Below, piece after piece: positions 12,982 to 22,549 of a stretch of DNA of 64,000 nt. Under the pieces are notes generated by a model. That model did no database searches. It saw only the letters and a program-made list of their open reading frames with translations, and was not told the DNA's origin. Source of the DNA: Crocinitomix sp. (lineage in GTDB: Bacteria; Bacteroidota; Bacteroidia; Flavobacteriales_D; Crocinitomicaceae). Within the stretch, counting starts at the first letter, position 1; each line of letters begins with the position of its first letter. The position numbers were made by a program, and so were the translations under genes. The stretch spans positions 1-64,000 of the forward strand of contig WTCE01000100.1 of the NCBI GenBank assembly GCA_013138735.1, read 5' to 3'.

Positions 12982-13968
12982 ATGAAGAAAGTTTTATCTC
13001 TAGTATTGTGCTGTTTATCAGTAGGTTTTGTCTACGGACAACAAGATAAACAATTCACGCATTACATGTTTGATCGCATGTCTTACAATCCAGCAACAAC
13101 TGGATTTAATGGCTACTGTGGTACTTTGATCTATAGAAATCAATGGGATCGTGTGCAAGATGCACCTAATACAACTCTTTTCAATGCGCAGGGCAACTTG
13201 CAAAACGTAATTCTAGGGCCTGGTGGTTTAGGAGTTGGTTTATCATTTGCAAATGACGCTATTGGATTTCAACGTAACAATAACTTAACAGTTAGTGCTG
13301 CTTATCACTTACCGACTGATTACGGGATATTAAGTGGAGGTATTGGTTTAGGTTTAATCAATGTAGGATTTAGTCCCGCATGGATTCCGCCACAAACTGC
13401 TGCTAACTTAGATCCAGCTATTGCTTCTATCAATACTAAGATAGGTGCTACAGGATTTGATCAAAGTTTTGGTTTATACTGGTATGGTAATGAAGGTTAT
13501 TATGTAGGATTATCTGCTACGCACCTGGCGCCAGCAAATCTTGATAAAGTAAGCTACTCAGTTGCAAGACACTATTATGTAATGGGAGGTTATACTTATG
13601 ATTTGGGTTCTCAAATCGGAACTAGAAATAAATTAGAATTAAAACCAAGTGTTTTATTAAAGGCTGATGGTTCAACCATGGTGTTTGATGTAAACCTTAT
13701 GGCTGATTATTGGTTGAATACAGATTCTTATTTCTGGGCTGGAGCATCTTATAGATTCTCTGATGCGATTGCAATAATGGCTGGATACGGATTCTCACCA
13801 AGTAAGAATATAAGCAAAGACATGTTTAAAATTGGATATTCATTTGATATAATGACTAACCCTTTGAACGAGTATGGTAAAGGTACGCATGAGCTGATGG
13901 CGAACTATTGTATGTTCCCACCACCACCTGTTGTACCACGTCATGGTAACCCGTTCATTTTGCAATAG
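12982..13968 (+). CDS. PorP/SprF-family type IX secretion membrane protein (tandem paralogue)
   Basis: 328 aa; shares the MSYNPATTGFNGYCGTLIYRNQWDRVQDAPNTTL block with the preceding ORF; directly upstream of gldK. Confidence 0.9.
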   Translation: MKKVLSLVLCCLSVGFVYGQQDKQFTHYMFDRMSYNPATTGFNGYCGTLIYRNQWDRVQDAPNTTLFNAQGNLQNVILGPGGLGVGLSFANDAIGFQRNNNLTVSAAYHLPTDYGILSGGIGLGLINVGFSPAWIPPQTAANLDPAIASINTKIGATGFDQSFGLYWYGNEGYYVGLSATHLAPANLDKVSYSVARHYYVMGGYTYDLGSQIGTRNKLELKPSVLLKADGSTMVFDVNLMADYWLNTDSYFWAGASYRFSDAIAIMAGYGFSPSKNISKDMFKIGYSFDIMTNPLNEYGKGTHELMANYCMFPPPPVVPRHGNPFILQ

Positions 13969-14076
13969 ACAAAAAAAAATGTAACCTAATTAAATTACTC
14001 TCGTTAATAGAAGACCTAACCCTTATTAAGTCCTGATAGTCGAAAGGTAAAGATTGGTAGAAAAAACAAAGGTAGC

Positions 14077-15654
14077 ATGAAGAAATTAATGGTTTTTGTA
14101 GTAGGAATTACACTCTTGATATCAAGTTGTAATTCAGGATCCGGGCACTTGCTCGGAGTGCAGGGAAGAAAAGTCTTTTTTCCAGAAATTCCTCTAGGTA
14201 TGATTTACATCCCTTCAGGTTCTTACACAATGGGTGCAAGTGATCAAGATGTTCCATTCTTGCATCAGTCCCGTTCTCACGTAGTTTCAATACACGCATT
14301 GTATATGGATCAAACGGAGATCACAAATAACGAGTATCGTGAATTTGTGCATTGGGTTCGTGATTCAATCTTTTTGGAGAAAGTGTATGAAAATACCAAT
14401 CCAACTGGGAATGATGAAATTGAAGAGGAAGCAATCGGGGACATGTTAAATCACCCGGACATCTATTATGATGAGGTAAACTTGGAATGGAAAGAATTCG
14501 ATCCAACGCAGCCTTATATCAATAGAGAGTTGTTTTCTTTATCGTGGAAAGTAAGAGGCATAAAAGACAATCAAATTATACCTTTGATTTCTGACATGTA
14601 CTTACGTCCGAACGAAAGATTCTACAAAAGAAGAGAAATTGATACACGTAAGTTGAAATTCCGTTATTACTGGATTGACTTGCAGGAAGCTGCGCGTAAA
14701 GGCCGTGTAAATATTAGACGTGATGGTTATACTAGAGATGGAGATTACAAAGATCCTTCTTTAGATCCACAACACCGTGATTTGAAAAATCCAAGACATC
14801 CATTTACGGATGAACCAGTTGGTCAAGATTTGGATTTAGGTCATTTCAATAAAAAAGGTCAAAACAATGCCTTAAGATCACATGAAGACAGAAGTCGTTT
14901 CATTATTGATGAGGTAATTAATGTATATCCTGATACGTTATGTTGGGTACGTGATTTCACATACTCATTTAACGATCCAATGACGAATATGTATTTCTGG
15001 CATCCAGCATACGACAACTATCCTGTAGTTGGTATCACATGGGTACAAGCGAAAGCATTCTGTATTTGGAGAACACAAAAATTAAATAGCTGGTTAAACT
15101 CAGTTGGTTCACTTTGGGTACAAGATTTTAGATTGCCTACAGAAGGTGAGTGGGAGTATGCTGCTCGTGGAAACTTAAAACACAGTCCATATCCTTGGGG
15201 TGGTCCTTACATCAGAAACTCAGGTGGATGTATGTTAGGTAACTTTAAACCAATGAGAGGAAGATATTTTGATGACGGTGGTTTTTATACTGTGAAATCA
15301 TACTCTTACAATCCAAACGGATACGGTTTATACTGTATGTCTGGTAACGTTGCTGAGTGGACAGAAACTGCATTTGATGAGTCTGTTTATGAGTTCTCTC
15401 ATGACTTAAGTCCTGAATACAGATACCATGCAATGGATTGGGATCCACCATCAATGAAACGTAAAGTAATTAGAGGTGGTTCTTGGAAAGATATAGGATA
15501 CTACCTACAAACTGGAACACGAACATACGAGTACCAGGATACTTCAAAATCATACGTTGGATTTAGATGTGTTCAAACGCACATTGGACGTGGTGGTGAT
15601 GATTTCGATAAAGAAGGCGGAGAAGAGTTGAAGTCTGATATCGAATTGAGATAA
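14077..15654 (+). CDS. gldK: Gliding motility/T9SS lipoprotein GldK (SUMF1/FGE-sulfatase-like)
   Basis: 525 aa; lipobox LLISSC; IPSGSYTMGASDQDVP, RLPTEGEWEYAARGN, VIRGGSWKD; first gene of gldKLMN. Confidence 0.95.
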   Translation: MKKLMVFVVGITLLISSCNSGSGHLLGVQGRKVFFPEIPLGMIYIPSGSYTMGASDQDVPFLHQSRSHVVSIHALYMDQTEITNNEYREFVHWVRDSIFLEKVYENTNPTGNDEIEEEAIGDMLNHPDIYYDEVNLEWKEFDPTQPYINRELFSLSWKVRGIKDNQIIPLISDMYLRPNERFYKRREIDTRKLKFRYYWIDLQEAARKGRVNIRRDGYTRDGDYKDPSLDPQHRDLKNPRHPFTDEPVGQDLDLGHFNKKGQNNALRSHEDRSRFIIDEVINVYPDTLCWVRDFTYSFNDPMTNMYFWHPAYDNYPVVGITWVQAKAFCIWRTQKLNSWLNSVGSLWVQDFRLPTEGEWEYAARGNLKHSPYPWGGPYIRNSGGCMLGNFKPMRGRYFDDGGFYTVKSYSYNPNGYGLYCMSGNVAEWTETAFDESVYEFSHDLSPEYRYHAMDWDPPSMKRKVIRGGSWKDIGYYLQTGTRTYEYQDTSKSYVGFRCVQTHIGRGGDDFDKEGGEELKSDIELR

Positions 15655-15713
15655 TACAAGCATTCAAATAAATAACCAAATAAATAAATGTTTAACTAAA
15701 AAGCAAGGAAACT

Positions 15714-16559
15714 ATGAGACCAGGAACTAAAAAATGGAAATTATTTATGGCGAAGTTGTACGGTATCGGTGCAGCAATCGTTATTATGGGAGCACTCTTT
15801 AAAATTATGCACTGGCCCTTTGCAGGTCTAATGCTTATTATTGGATTGTCTACCGAAGCAGTTATTTTCTTTTTCTCGGCATTTGAGCCGTTACACGAAG
15901 ACCCTAAGTGGGAATTAGTATACCCAGAATTAGCGTTAGCACATGACGAAGATTTTGATTTACATGCTTACTTAGATGAAAAAGGAGAATCAGGATTAAT
16001 GCACGGCGGTGGCGGTGGCGGAGGTTCCGTAACTGGAATTACCGAAAAATTCGATAACCTTTTAGAGGAAGCTAAGATAGACGCAGATCTTTTGAACAGA
16101 TTAGGAGATGGTATTAGAACGTTAAGTGATAATGCTGAAGGTCTTAAAGCCGTTTCTGGAGCTGCTGCAGCAACAGATTCTTATGTTTCAAGTTTAGAAA
16201 ATGCTTCTGAGCAAGTTAAAGGATTGTCTAATACATATGAAAAAGCATCTGAATCAATCTTAGGATTGACTTCTGGAGCTGAAGAAGGAGCATCTTTTGG
16301 AGAGCAAATCTCTAAAGTGTCTACGAATTTAGCCGCTTTAAATAATGTTTACGAACTACAATTAAAAGGATCTAGTGCTCATTTAGAGTCTACAGAGAAA
16401 TTCCAAGCGAATGTAACTGAGATGATGTCTAACTTGAGTGATTCAGTAGAGGATACTAAATTGTACAAAGAAAACATGGCTATGTTATCTAGAAACTTGA
16501 CTGATTTGAATCAAGTTTATGGTAATATGCTAAAAGCTATGACTGTATCTAGAGATTAA
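15714..16559 (+). CDS. gldL: Gliding motility/T9SS membrane protein GldL
   Basis: 281 aa; two N-terminal TM helices (GIGAAIVIMGALFKIMHWPFAGLMLIIGLSTEAVIFFFSAFEP). Confidence 0.95.
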   Translation: MRPGTKKWKLFMAKLYGIGAAIVIMGALFKIMHWPFAGLMLIIGLSTEAVIFFFSAFEPLHEDPKWELVYPELALAHDEDFDLHAYLDEKGESGLMHGGGGGGGSVTGITEKFDNLLEEAKIDADLLNRLGDGIRTLSDNAEGLKAVSGAAAATDSYVSSLENASEQVKGLSNTYEKASESILGLTSGAEEGASFGEQISKVSTNLAALNNVYELQLKGSSAHLESTEKFQANVTEMMSNLSDSVEDTKLYKENMAMLSRNLTDLNQVYGNMLKAMTVSRD

Positions 16560-16612
16560 TTTTCATTTTTAAATGAGATTAATTAATGTTAAATCAAAAA
16601 AATAGATAAATC

Positions 16613-18340
16613 ATGGCAGGAGGAAAAGAAACCCCTAGACAAAAGATGATCGGTATGATGTACCTCGTACTGACTGCCCTTCTAGCACTAAACGTATCGA
16701 AGCAGGTAATTGCTGCTTTTGTTACGATTAATGATAAATTGGATCGCAGTGCACAAATTATCGATCAAAATAATCAAAGTAATTATTCTTCTTTTGACAA
16801 AAAAATCACGACGGTTAAAGCCCAAGGTGGAGATGTTAATACAGTTAAAGTTTGGCAAGAGCGCTCTTTTTTAGTGCGTGACAAAACAACTGAGATTATC
16901 GGATTCCTTTTAGGTGAATGTAACGAAATGGTTGAAATGGCAGAAGGTGTTTCATGGATTGAAGAAAGTGATGACAAAGGAAATATTTTGTCCCTTAAAC
17001 CACTTGCTGAAATCATGAACATGGATAATTACGATATTCCAACGAACTTGTTCATTGGAGGAGATCCTCAAAACCCTTCACAAAGGGGTAAGGATATCAG
17101 AAATAGAGTAATTGAATATAGAAATGCTGTTGCCTCTATTATGGCAACGTATGAAACGCCAAAAGGTAAATTTAGTTTTACAGCTCCAGCCGACATGAGT
17201 GGGTTGAAGGAAAGTTTAAAAACTTGTAACTCTGAAGACACTGCTGCAATTGGAGCGTTCATGAAATCTTTGAATATTCCAGAGATGATTGACCAAACAA
17301 TTCACGGTGAAACCGAAACAATGCCTTGGCCTTCAGTTATGTTTGATCATGCGCCAATTGTTGCAGCTGCAGCAATGTTAACAGCGCTAAAATTAGATGT
17401 TAAGAATTCTGAGTCAATGGCGACTGAATTTTTACTTAGTAAGGTGGATGTACAAGAGTTTGATTTCAACAAAATTGAACCTTTAGCATTTGCACCAACA
17501 GGTTACATCAACCAGGGAGATTCGTTACAGCTTAGCGTAATGATTGCAGCTTATGATTCAACAGAAATTCCAAAAGTAAAATATGGGATGGATGCTGATA
17601 CTGCAAACACGGACAACTGGAAGCCTTCTAATAACGCTGATGGAAGCATCAGCCTAGTAGGTAGCACTCCTGGATTGCACAAAGTAAAAGGTGTGATTAT
17701 GGTAAAGCAACGAGGTATCGAAGTTCCAAAACCATGGAGTTTTGAATACACTGTTGGTCAGCCAATGGGAGTTGTTGCATTGCCTCAAATGCGCGTACTT
17801 TATAGAGGTTACGACAATATTGTAGAAGGAACCGCATCAGGTTTTCCTGCAGATCGTGTAACCTTATCGGGTAGTGGGTGTTCTATTAGTAAAGGAAGTA
17901 ACGGACAATATGTTGCTAAAGTAGGGGCTGGTACCCGTGAAGCAACAATTAGCGTCAACGGACGTAAGGATGATGGTGGATCTGTGAACTTGGGATCATT
18001 CAAGTTTGAAGTAAAAAGTCTACCTACACCAAGTTTATACTTAGGAGGTATCTCTAACGGGCAAAACCCTGGTTTATCCAGTGTAAGAGCACAAGGGAGA
18101 GTTTCTTGTAGATATGACGAAAGTGTTCCATTGACCGGTGTGAAGTTTTCTATTGCTAGTGGTACTGTTACTGTTAATGGTATTAAAGGAGAAGGCAAAA
18201 TTACCGGAGGTGGTGGTTTAGATTCTAAAGCAAAGCAAATTTTGACACAGTCTTCAGGAAAACAAGTAACTATTATGGTTGCCTATCGTGGACCTGACGG
18301 CGTTTCTAAAAGAACTGCGTTAGTATTTACTACGAGGTAA
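16613..18340 (+). CDS. gldM: Gliding motility/T9SS protein GldM
   Basis: 575 aa; MAGGKETPRQKMIGMMYLVLTALLALNVSKQVIAAFVTIN. Confidence 0.97.
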   Translation: MAGGKETPRQKMIGMMYLVLTALLALNVSKQVIAAFVTINDKLDRSAQIIDQNNQSNYSSFDKKITTVKAQGGDVNTVKVWQERSFLVRDKTTEIIGFLLGECNEMVEMAEGVSWIEESDDKGNILSLKPLAEIMNMDNYDIPTNLFIGGDPQNPSQRGKDIRNRVIEYRNAVASIMATYETPKGKFSFTAPADMSGLKESLKTCNSEDTAAIGAFMKSLNIPEMIDQTIHGETETMPWPSVMFDHAPIVAAAAMLTALKLDVKNSESMATEFLLSKVDVQEFDFNKIEPLAFAPTGYINQGDSLQLSVMIAAYDSTEIPKVKYGMDADTANTDNWKPSNNADGSISLVGSTPGLHKVKGVIMVKQRGIEVPKPWSFEYTVGQPMGVVALPQMRVLYRGYDNIVEGTASGFPADRVTLSGSGCSISKGSNGQYVAKVGAGTREATISVNGRKDDGGSVNLGSFKFEVKSLPTPSLYLGGISNGQNPGLSSVRAQGRVSCRYDESVPLTGVKFSIASGTVTVNGIKGEGKITGGGGLDSKAKQILTQSSGKQVTIMVAYRGPDGVSKRTALVFTTR

Positions 18341-18365
18341 TAAGAGTTATTAAAAAATGTGAGTT

Positions 18366-19373
18366 ATGAAAAGATTAATTTTTTCTTTAGTGATGTTAAG
18401 TGTGGGGGCAAGTTATGGTCAGACTATTCGTGGACCAATAGCTAATCCAGCACCGGGTGTCTTGGATGGAGTGTATGTTAAAGAGCATATTCCAACTAAG
18501 AAAGTTGTACCCTATGAGTTTGTTCGCGAAGCGGATGTAACTTGGAGTAAAAGGGTATGGAGTGTGATTGATTTAAGAGAAAAATTTAATCATCCGCTTT
18601 ATTATCCCTTGGATGACATGAACGTTTTAGGTGATTGGAACAAAAATTCCACTCGTTGGAGTCTTTGGACTATCATTCGTTATCACGTGATGACAGCTGA
18701 TTTGACCATCTATTCGCCATATAATCCTGCTTGGCAAGATTGGAAAGACGGTGATCAATTTAAGTATCCAATGAGCTTAGCGGATCCTACTAAAAACTAC
18801 TATAATAGTCAAGAGTTTAGAGATAAAGTTTTTCTATTCATTGGTAGTATTTACAGGGATCCAGGAGCAGTACCATTAAAAAGTTGGCAATATCCGTCTG
18901 ATGATAGTGTAGTATATAACGCAGCAACTGGGTTTTATGATGCAGTTTATCCACCAGATGATACAACTTGGTATCAGTCAGATGATATCGTACAGTACAG
19001 GATAAAAGAGGATTGGTTTTTTGATAAAGAAAGATCAGTAATGGACCGTAGAATTATTGGAATTGCTCCAGTTATTTATGGAAAAGATCAAAATGGTAAT
19101 ATCAATGGATTTGAAGAACTGTTTTGGTTGTATTTCCCTGAATGTAGATATGTTTTCCAAAACTTCTTTGTACAAAATCGTCAAAACGATTCGCAAAGAA
19201 TGTCTTTTGATGACTTGTTCTGGAAACGAATGTTCCAGAGCTATATCATAAAGGAGTCCAACTTATACGATCGAGAGATTGATAGCTACAAAGCAGGCGT
19301 AGATGCCTTGCTAGAGTCTGAAAAGATTAAAGAGAAAATCTTTAATTTTGAACATGACTTGTGGAGCTTCTAG
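18366..19373 (+). CDS. gldN: Gliding motility/T9SS protein GldN
   Basis: 335 aa; DIVQYRIKEDWFFDKERSVMDRRIIGIAPVIYGKDQNGNINGFEELFWLYFPECR. Confidence 0.95.
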   Translation: MKRLIFSLVMLSVGASYGQTIRGPIANPAPGVLDGVYVKEHIPTKKVVPYEFVREADVTWSKRVWSVIDLREKFNHPLYYPLDDMNVLGDWNKNSTRWSLWTIIRYHVMTADLTIYSPYNPAWQDWKDGDQFKYPMSLADPTKNYYNSQEFRDKVFLFIGSIYRDPGAVPLKSWQYPSDDSVVYNAATGFYDAVYPPDDTTWYQSDDIVQYRIKEDWFFDKERSVMDRRIIGIAPVIYGKDQNGNINGFEELFWLYFPECRYVFQNFFVQNRQNDSQRMSFDDLFWKRMFQSYIIKESNLYDREIDSYKAGVDALLESEKIKEKIFNFEHDLWSF

Positions 19374-19392
19374 TTCACATTAAATAAAATTG

Positions 19393-19425
19393 AAACCCCT
19401 GATGTTAAACGTTAGGGGTTTTTTT
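19393..19425 (+). terminator. Intrinsic terminator after gldN
   Basis: AAACCCCTgatgttaaacgttAGGGGTTTTTTT. Confidence 0.8.
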
Positions 19426-19542
19426 ATGCTTTTATTTTGTGCTTGGGACTTTTTATTAAGTGTTTATGGCGTAGATAATTGTAACCAATATTCCCTTTTT
19501 GATTCTACTAAGACGAGTGATTAAAACGTCTAACATAAATCA

Positions 19543-20535
19543 ATGAAAACTTCGGTGTTTATTGTAATACAATTTTTCTTTTGGAATTCGTATTCCCAAA
19601 TTAATTACGATTCTCTTAGCAAGCCCCTTCCCGGGGTACTCGACGGAATTTATATTAAAGAAACACTCTCAAATCAAAATAGCTTCTGCTCTTATCGTGT
19701 TATTGACGAAGGTCCGTATTATTGTAAGACCGTATGGAATACGATTGATTCTTGTCCAAATCTTTTCTTACCGACCTATTATCAATCGGATACCAGTGGA
19801 TATGGAAAGCTTAATGGATTAGTCTATAGCTTCTGGAACATTATCTGCCGCTACATAATGAATGGAGATTTAACCTTATATTCTCCTTTCAACCCAATTA
19901 TACATAAGTGGAATGATGGTGATGCGTTTAAATATCCAATAAAATCTGAACGAATTGAAGGTGATTTTTATAATGATACCATTTTTCGTTTGGACATATT
20001 TTCGTATTTAGCAAGGGAGAAATTAGAGCAGTATACAATGGCTCAAATACTCTCACCAAACCTTTCAATGGATAGTTTAAGTCAATATGGATCCTTTGAG
20101 CGAAAATGTCCTATAAAAAACGATTCGATTTACTTTAACTCTGAGGACATTGTTCAATATAGAATAAAGGAAGAATGGTATTTCGATCAAGAACGCAGTA
20201 TTTTGGATCGTAGAATTATGGGCATTGCACCTCTTGTAAATGAAATTGATATTAATGGTCGTATTACAGGGGTCAGAGAGTTGTTTTGGTTGTATTTGCC
20301 AGAATGTGCAACAATCTTTAAAATTTATAGCCCAGGTAATTCGCAGAATAACAGTCAAAATGAAAATTTACAAGAGCTGTTTAGAAATCGGAATTTTCAG
20401 AGTTATCTTCTTAAAGAATCGAATAGTTGTAATCGACAAATAGAGAGTTATATTTCGGCAATAAATGCCCAGCTAGAATCCGAAATGATTAAAGAGAAAA
20501 TCCTTGATTTTGAACAGGAATTGTGGAACTTCTAG
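19543..20535 (+). CDS. GldN paralogue
   Basis: 330 aa; DIVQYRIKEEWYFDQERSILDRRIMGIAPLVNEIDINGRITGVRELFWLYLPEC, same architecture as gldN. Confidence 0.9.
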   Translation: MKTSVFIVIQFFFWNSYSQINYDSLSKPLPGVLDGIYIKETLSNQNSFCSYRVIDEGPYYCKTVWNTIDSCPNLFLPTYYQSDTSGYGKLNGLVYSFWNIICRYIMNGDLTLYSPFNPIIHKWNDGDAFKYPIKSERIEGDFYNDTIFRLDIFSYLAREKLEQYTMAQILSPNLSMDSLSQYGSFERKCPIKNDSIYFNSEDIVQYRIKEEWYFDQERSILDRRIMGIAPLVNEIDINGRITGVRELFWLYLPECATIFKIYSPGNSQNNSQNENLQELFRNRNFQSYLLKESNSCNRQIESYISAINAQLESEMIKEKILDFEQELWNF

Positions 20536-20673
20536 TTCACTTTCAATAGCTAATTGAGCATAAGTCAATGGAGAAGTTCCGTTTATTTTTGTTTTAATCC
20601 GTTACTTTTTTCATTCCCCTGCATTTCTTGATTAAACCATTCCCCCCTCAAAGGGAATTTAAAATCAAAAACT

Positions 20674-22398
20674 ATGGCCGGAGGAAAAGAAACACCAAGA
20701 CAAAGAATGATCGGGATGATGTATCTCGTTTTAACCGCCTTGCTCGCATTAAACGTGACCAAGGAAGTTGTTAATGCATTCGTGACAATCAACGACAAGC
20801 TAGACGCTAGTGCAGAGATTGTAAACAATAAAGTAGGAGAGGATTATCGAATGTTTGATCAGAAAAGGGCAACCCTTGAAGCCCAAAAGGAAGATTTAAC
20901 AGAATTCAATATGTGGAACGGTAAAGCAGACACATTAGAATTGGAGACTAGAACCCTTGTCAGTTATTTGCTAACAGAGTGCAGCGACATGATCGAAGAA
21001 GCCGAAGGGAATTCTTGGGTAGCGAATGATGGAACGGATGAAGATGGTTTTGTTACGAAGCTAAAACCGCTTTTCGACATTGAGGTTAAAGATAATTATG
21101 ATATTCCTACGCAATTATTTATTGGTTCTAATCCCATGGAGCCAATTGAGCGCGGAAACGAATTAACAAATCGCATTCATGCATATCGCGATAGAGTGGC
21201 AATAATTATGGCCGCATACACAAAAGACGAGAAGAAGTATAGTTTTACACCACCAACTTCTGCAGCAGGTTTATCAGAAGCCTTGCGTTCAGTGCATCCT
21301 GAAGATTCAAGTAGGATTGCTCACTTCTATCATTCGCTAACCGTACCTGAAACTTTATATGATTCAGGCGAAGAAAAGGAGGTGCCATGGGTATCTGCTA
21401 CGTTTAATCATGCGCCAATTGTAGCTGCAGCTGCCATGTTTACTTCTTTAAAAGTAGATGTGAAAAATGCCGAATCAATTGCCTGTGAATACTTATTAAG
21501 TAAAGTTATAGCGCCAATTTTCGTGATTAATAAAATCGAACCTATGGCATTTGCCAATTCGGGTTATATCAATCAAGGTGATTCATTATCGCTAAAAGTA
21601 ATGATTGCAGCATACGATTCTACCTCCGTAAATAAAATTAGATGGGGTATGGATGACGATACCCTTCCGGAGCGTTGGACAGAAACCCAAGGCGGATTGA
21701 ATTTAGATGGAGCAGAAGTAGGATTTCATAAAGTGAAAGGAGCCATTGGAATTAAAGAGCGGGGTAATACAGTATGGAAACCTTGGGAATTTGATTATAC
21801 AGTTGGTGCACCTATGGGCGCTATCTCTCAACCCAATATGCGTTTACTTTATCGTGGATATAATAATGAAATTGAAGCTGCCGCTTCAGGTTTCCCAGCA
21901 GATAAAGTGAGCATTAGTGCAAGCAGTGGTTGCAGTGTTTCTAGAGGAACGAATGGGAAATGGATTGTCAAAGTTGGGGCTGGTATTCGTACTGCCACAC
22001 TTACAGTTCGAGGTCAAAAGGAAGATGGCTCTGTGGTGACCGTTGCTTCAAATACATTTGAAGTGAAACAATTGCCCAAACCCGAAATATTTTTGGGAGG
22101 AATTGCTGGAGGTCAACGTCCAGGTTGTAGTAGCGTACGAGCTCAAACACGAATTTCATTGCGCTATGGTGAAGGAATTCCGTTAACGGGCGTAAATTTT
22201 AATGTGATTAGTGGCTTCGTTTCTGTAGAGGGATTAGTAGGAGACGGTAGAATTAATGGTAACGGAGCACTAGACGATAAAGCTAAACAATTGTTAACTC
22301 AAGCGTGTGGTGGTAAAAAAGTGACCATCACTGTGAAATATGTGGATCCTTCAGGAACGCAAAAAAATGCGAATCCATTAATCTTTACTGTTCGTTAA
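20674..22398 (+). CDS. GldM paralogue
   Basis: 574 aa; MAGGKETPRQRMIGMMYLVLTALLALNVTKEVVNAFVTINDKLD, collinear with gldM. Confidence 0.92.
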   Translation: MAGGKETPRQRMIGMMYLVLTALLALNVTKEVVNAFVTINDKLDASAEIVNNKVGEDYRMFDQKRATLEAQKEDLTEFNMWNGKADTLELETRTLVSYLLTECSDMIEEAEGNSWVANDGTDEDGFVTKLKPLFDIEVKDNYDIPTQLFIGSNPMEPIERGNELTNRIHAYRDRVAIIMAAYTKDEKKYSFTPPTSAAGLSEALRSVHPEDSSRIAHFYHSLTVPETLYDSGEEKEVPWVSATFNHAPIVAAAAMFTSLKVDVKNAESIACEYLLSKVIAPIFVINKIEPMAFANSGYINQGDSLSLKVMIAAYDSTSVNKIRWGMDDDTLPERWTETQGGLNLDGAEVGFHKVKGAIGIKERGNTVWKPWEFDYTVGAPMGAISQPNMRLLYRGYNNEIEAAASGFPADKVSISASSGCSVSRGTNGKWIVKVGAGIRTATLTVRGQKEDGSVVTVASNTFEVKQLPKPEIFLGGIAGGQRPGCSSVRAQTRISLRYGEGIPLTGVNFNVISGFVSVEGLVGDGRINGNGALDDKAKQLLTQACGGKKVTITVKYVDPSGTQKNANPLIFTVR

Positions 22399-22455
22399 TT
22401 CCAACATAGTAGTAATACAACGTTGAAAAACCGTATAAAACGAACACCAGATGAA

Positions 22456-22512
22456 GCCCGGATTATGAGATCGACTAGAAGATCGGCAAGTCGCATACAT
22501 AATTCGGGTTAA
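22456..22512. repeat. Short imperfect palindrome sharing the ATAATTCGGGTTAA end with the 183-bp MITE-like element
   Basis: GCCCGGATTATGAGATCGAC...GTCGCATACATAATTCGGGTTAA; the two arms are imperfectly complementary; last 14 nt equal the right end of the element at 197-379. Confidence 0.5.
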
Positions 22513-22549
22513 TCTTGTACCTTTGCATCTTTTAAGATTTAAATTTCAC

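Noticed and set aside
15990-16025. Poly-glycine stretch in GldL (HGGGGGGGSV) as a slippage locus
   Set aside because: Encoded by mixed Gly codons (ggcggtggcggtggcggaggt), a normal linker and not a homopolymer.
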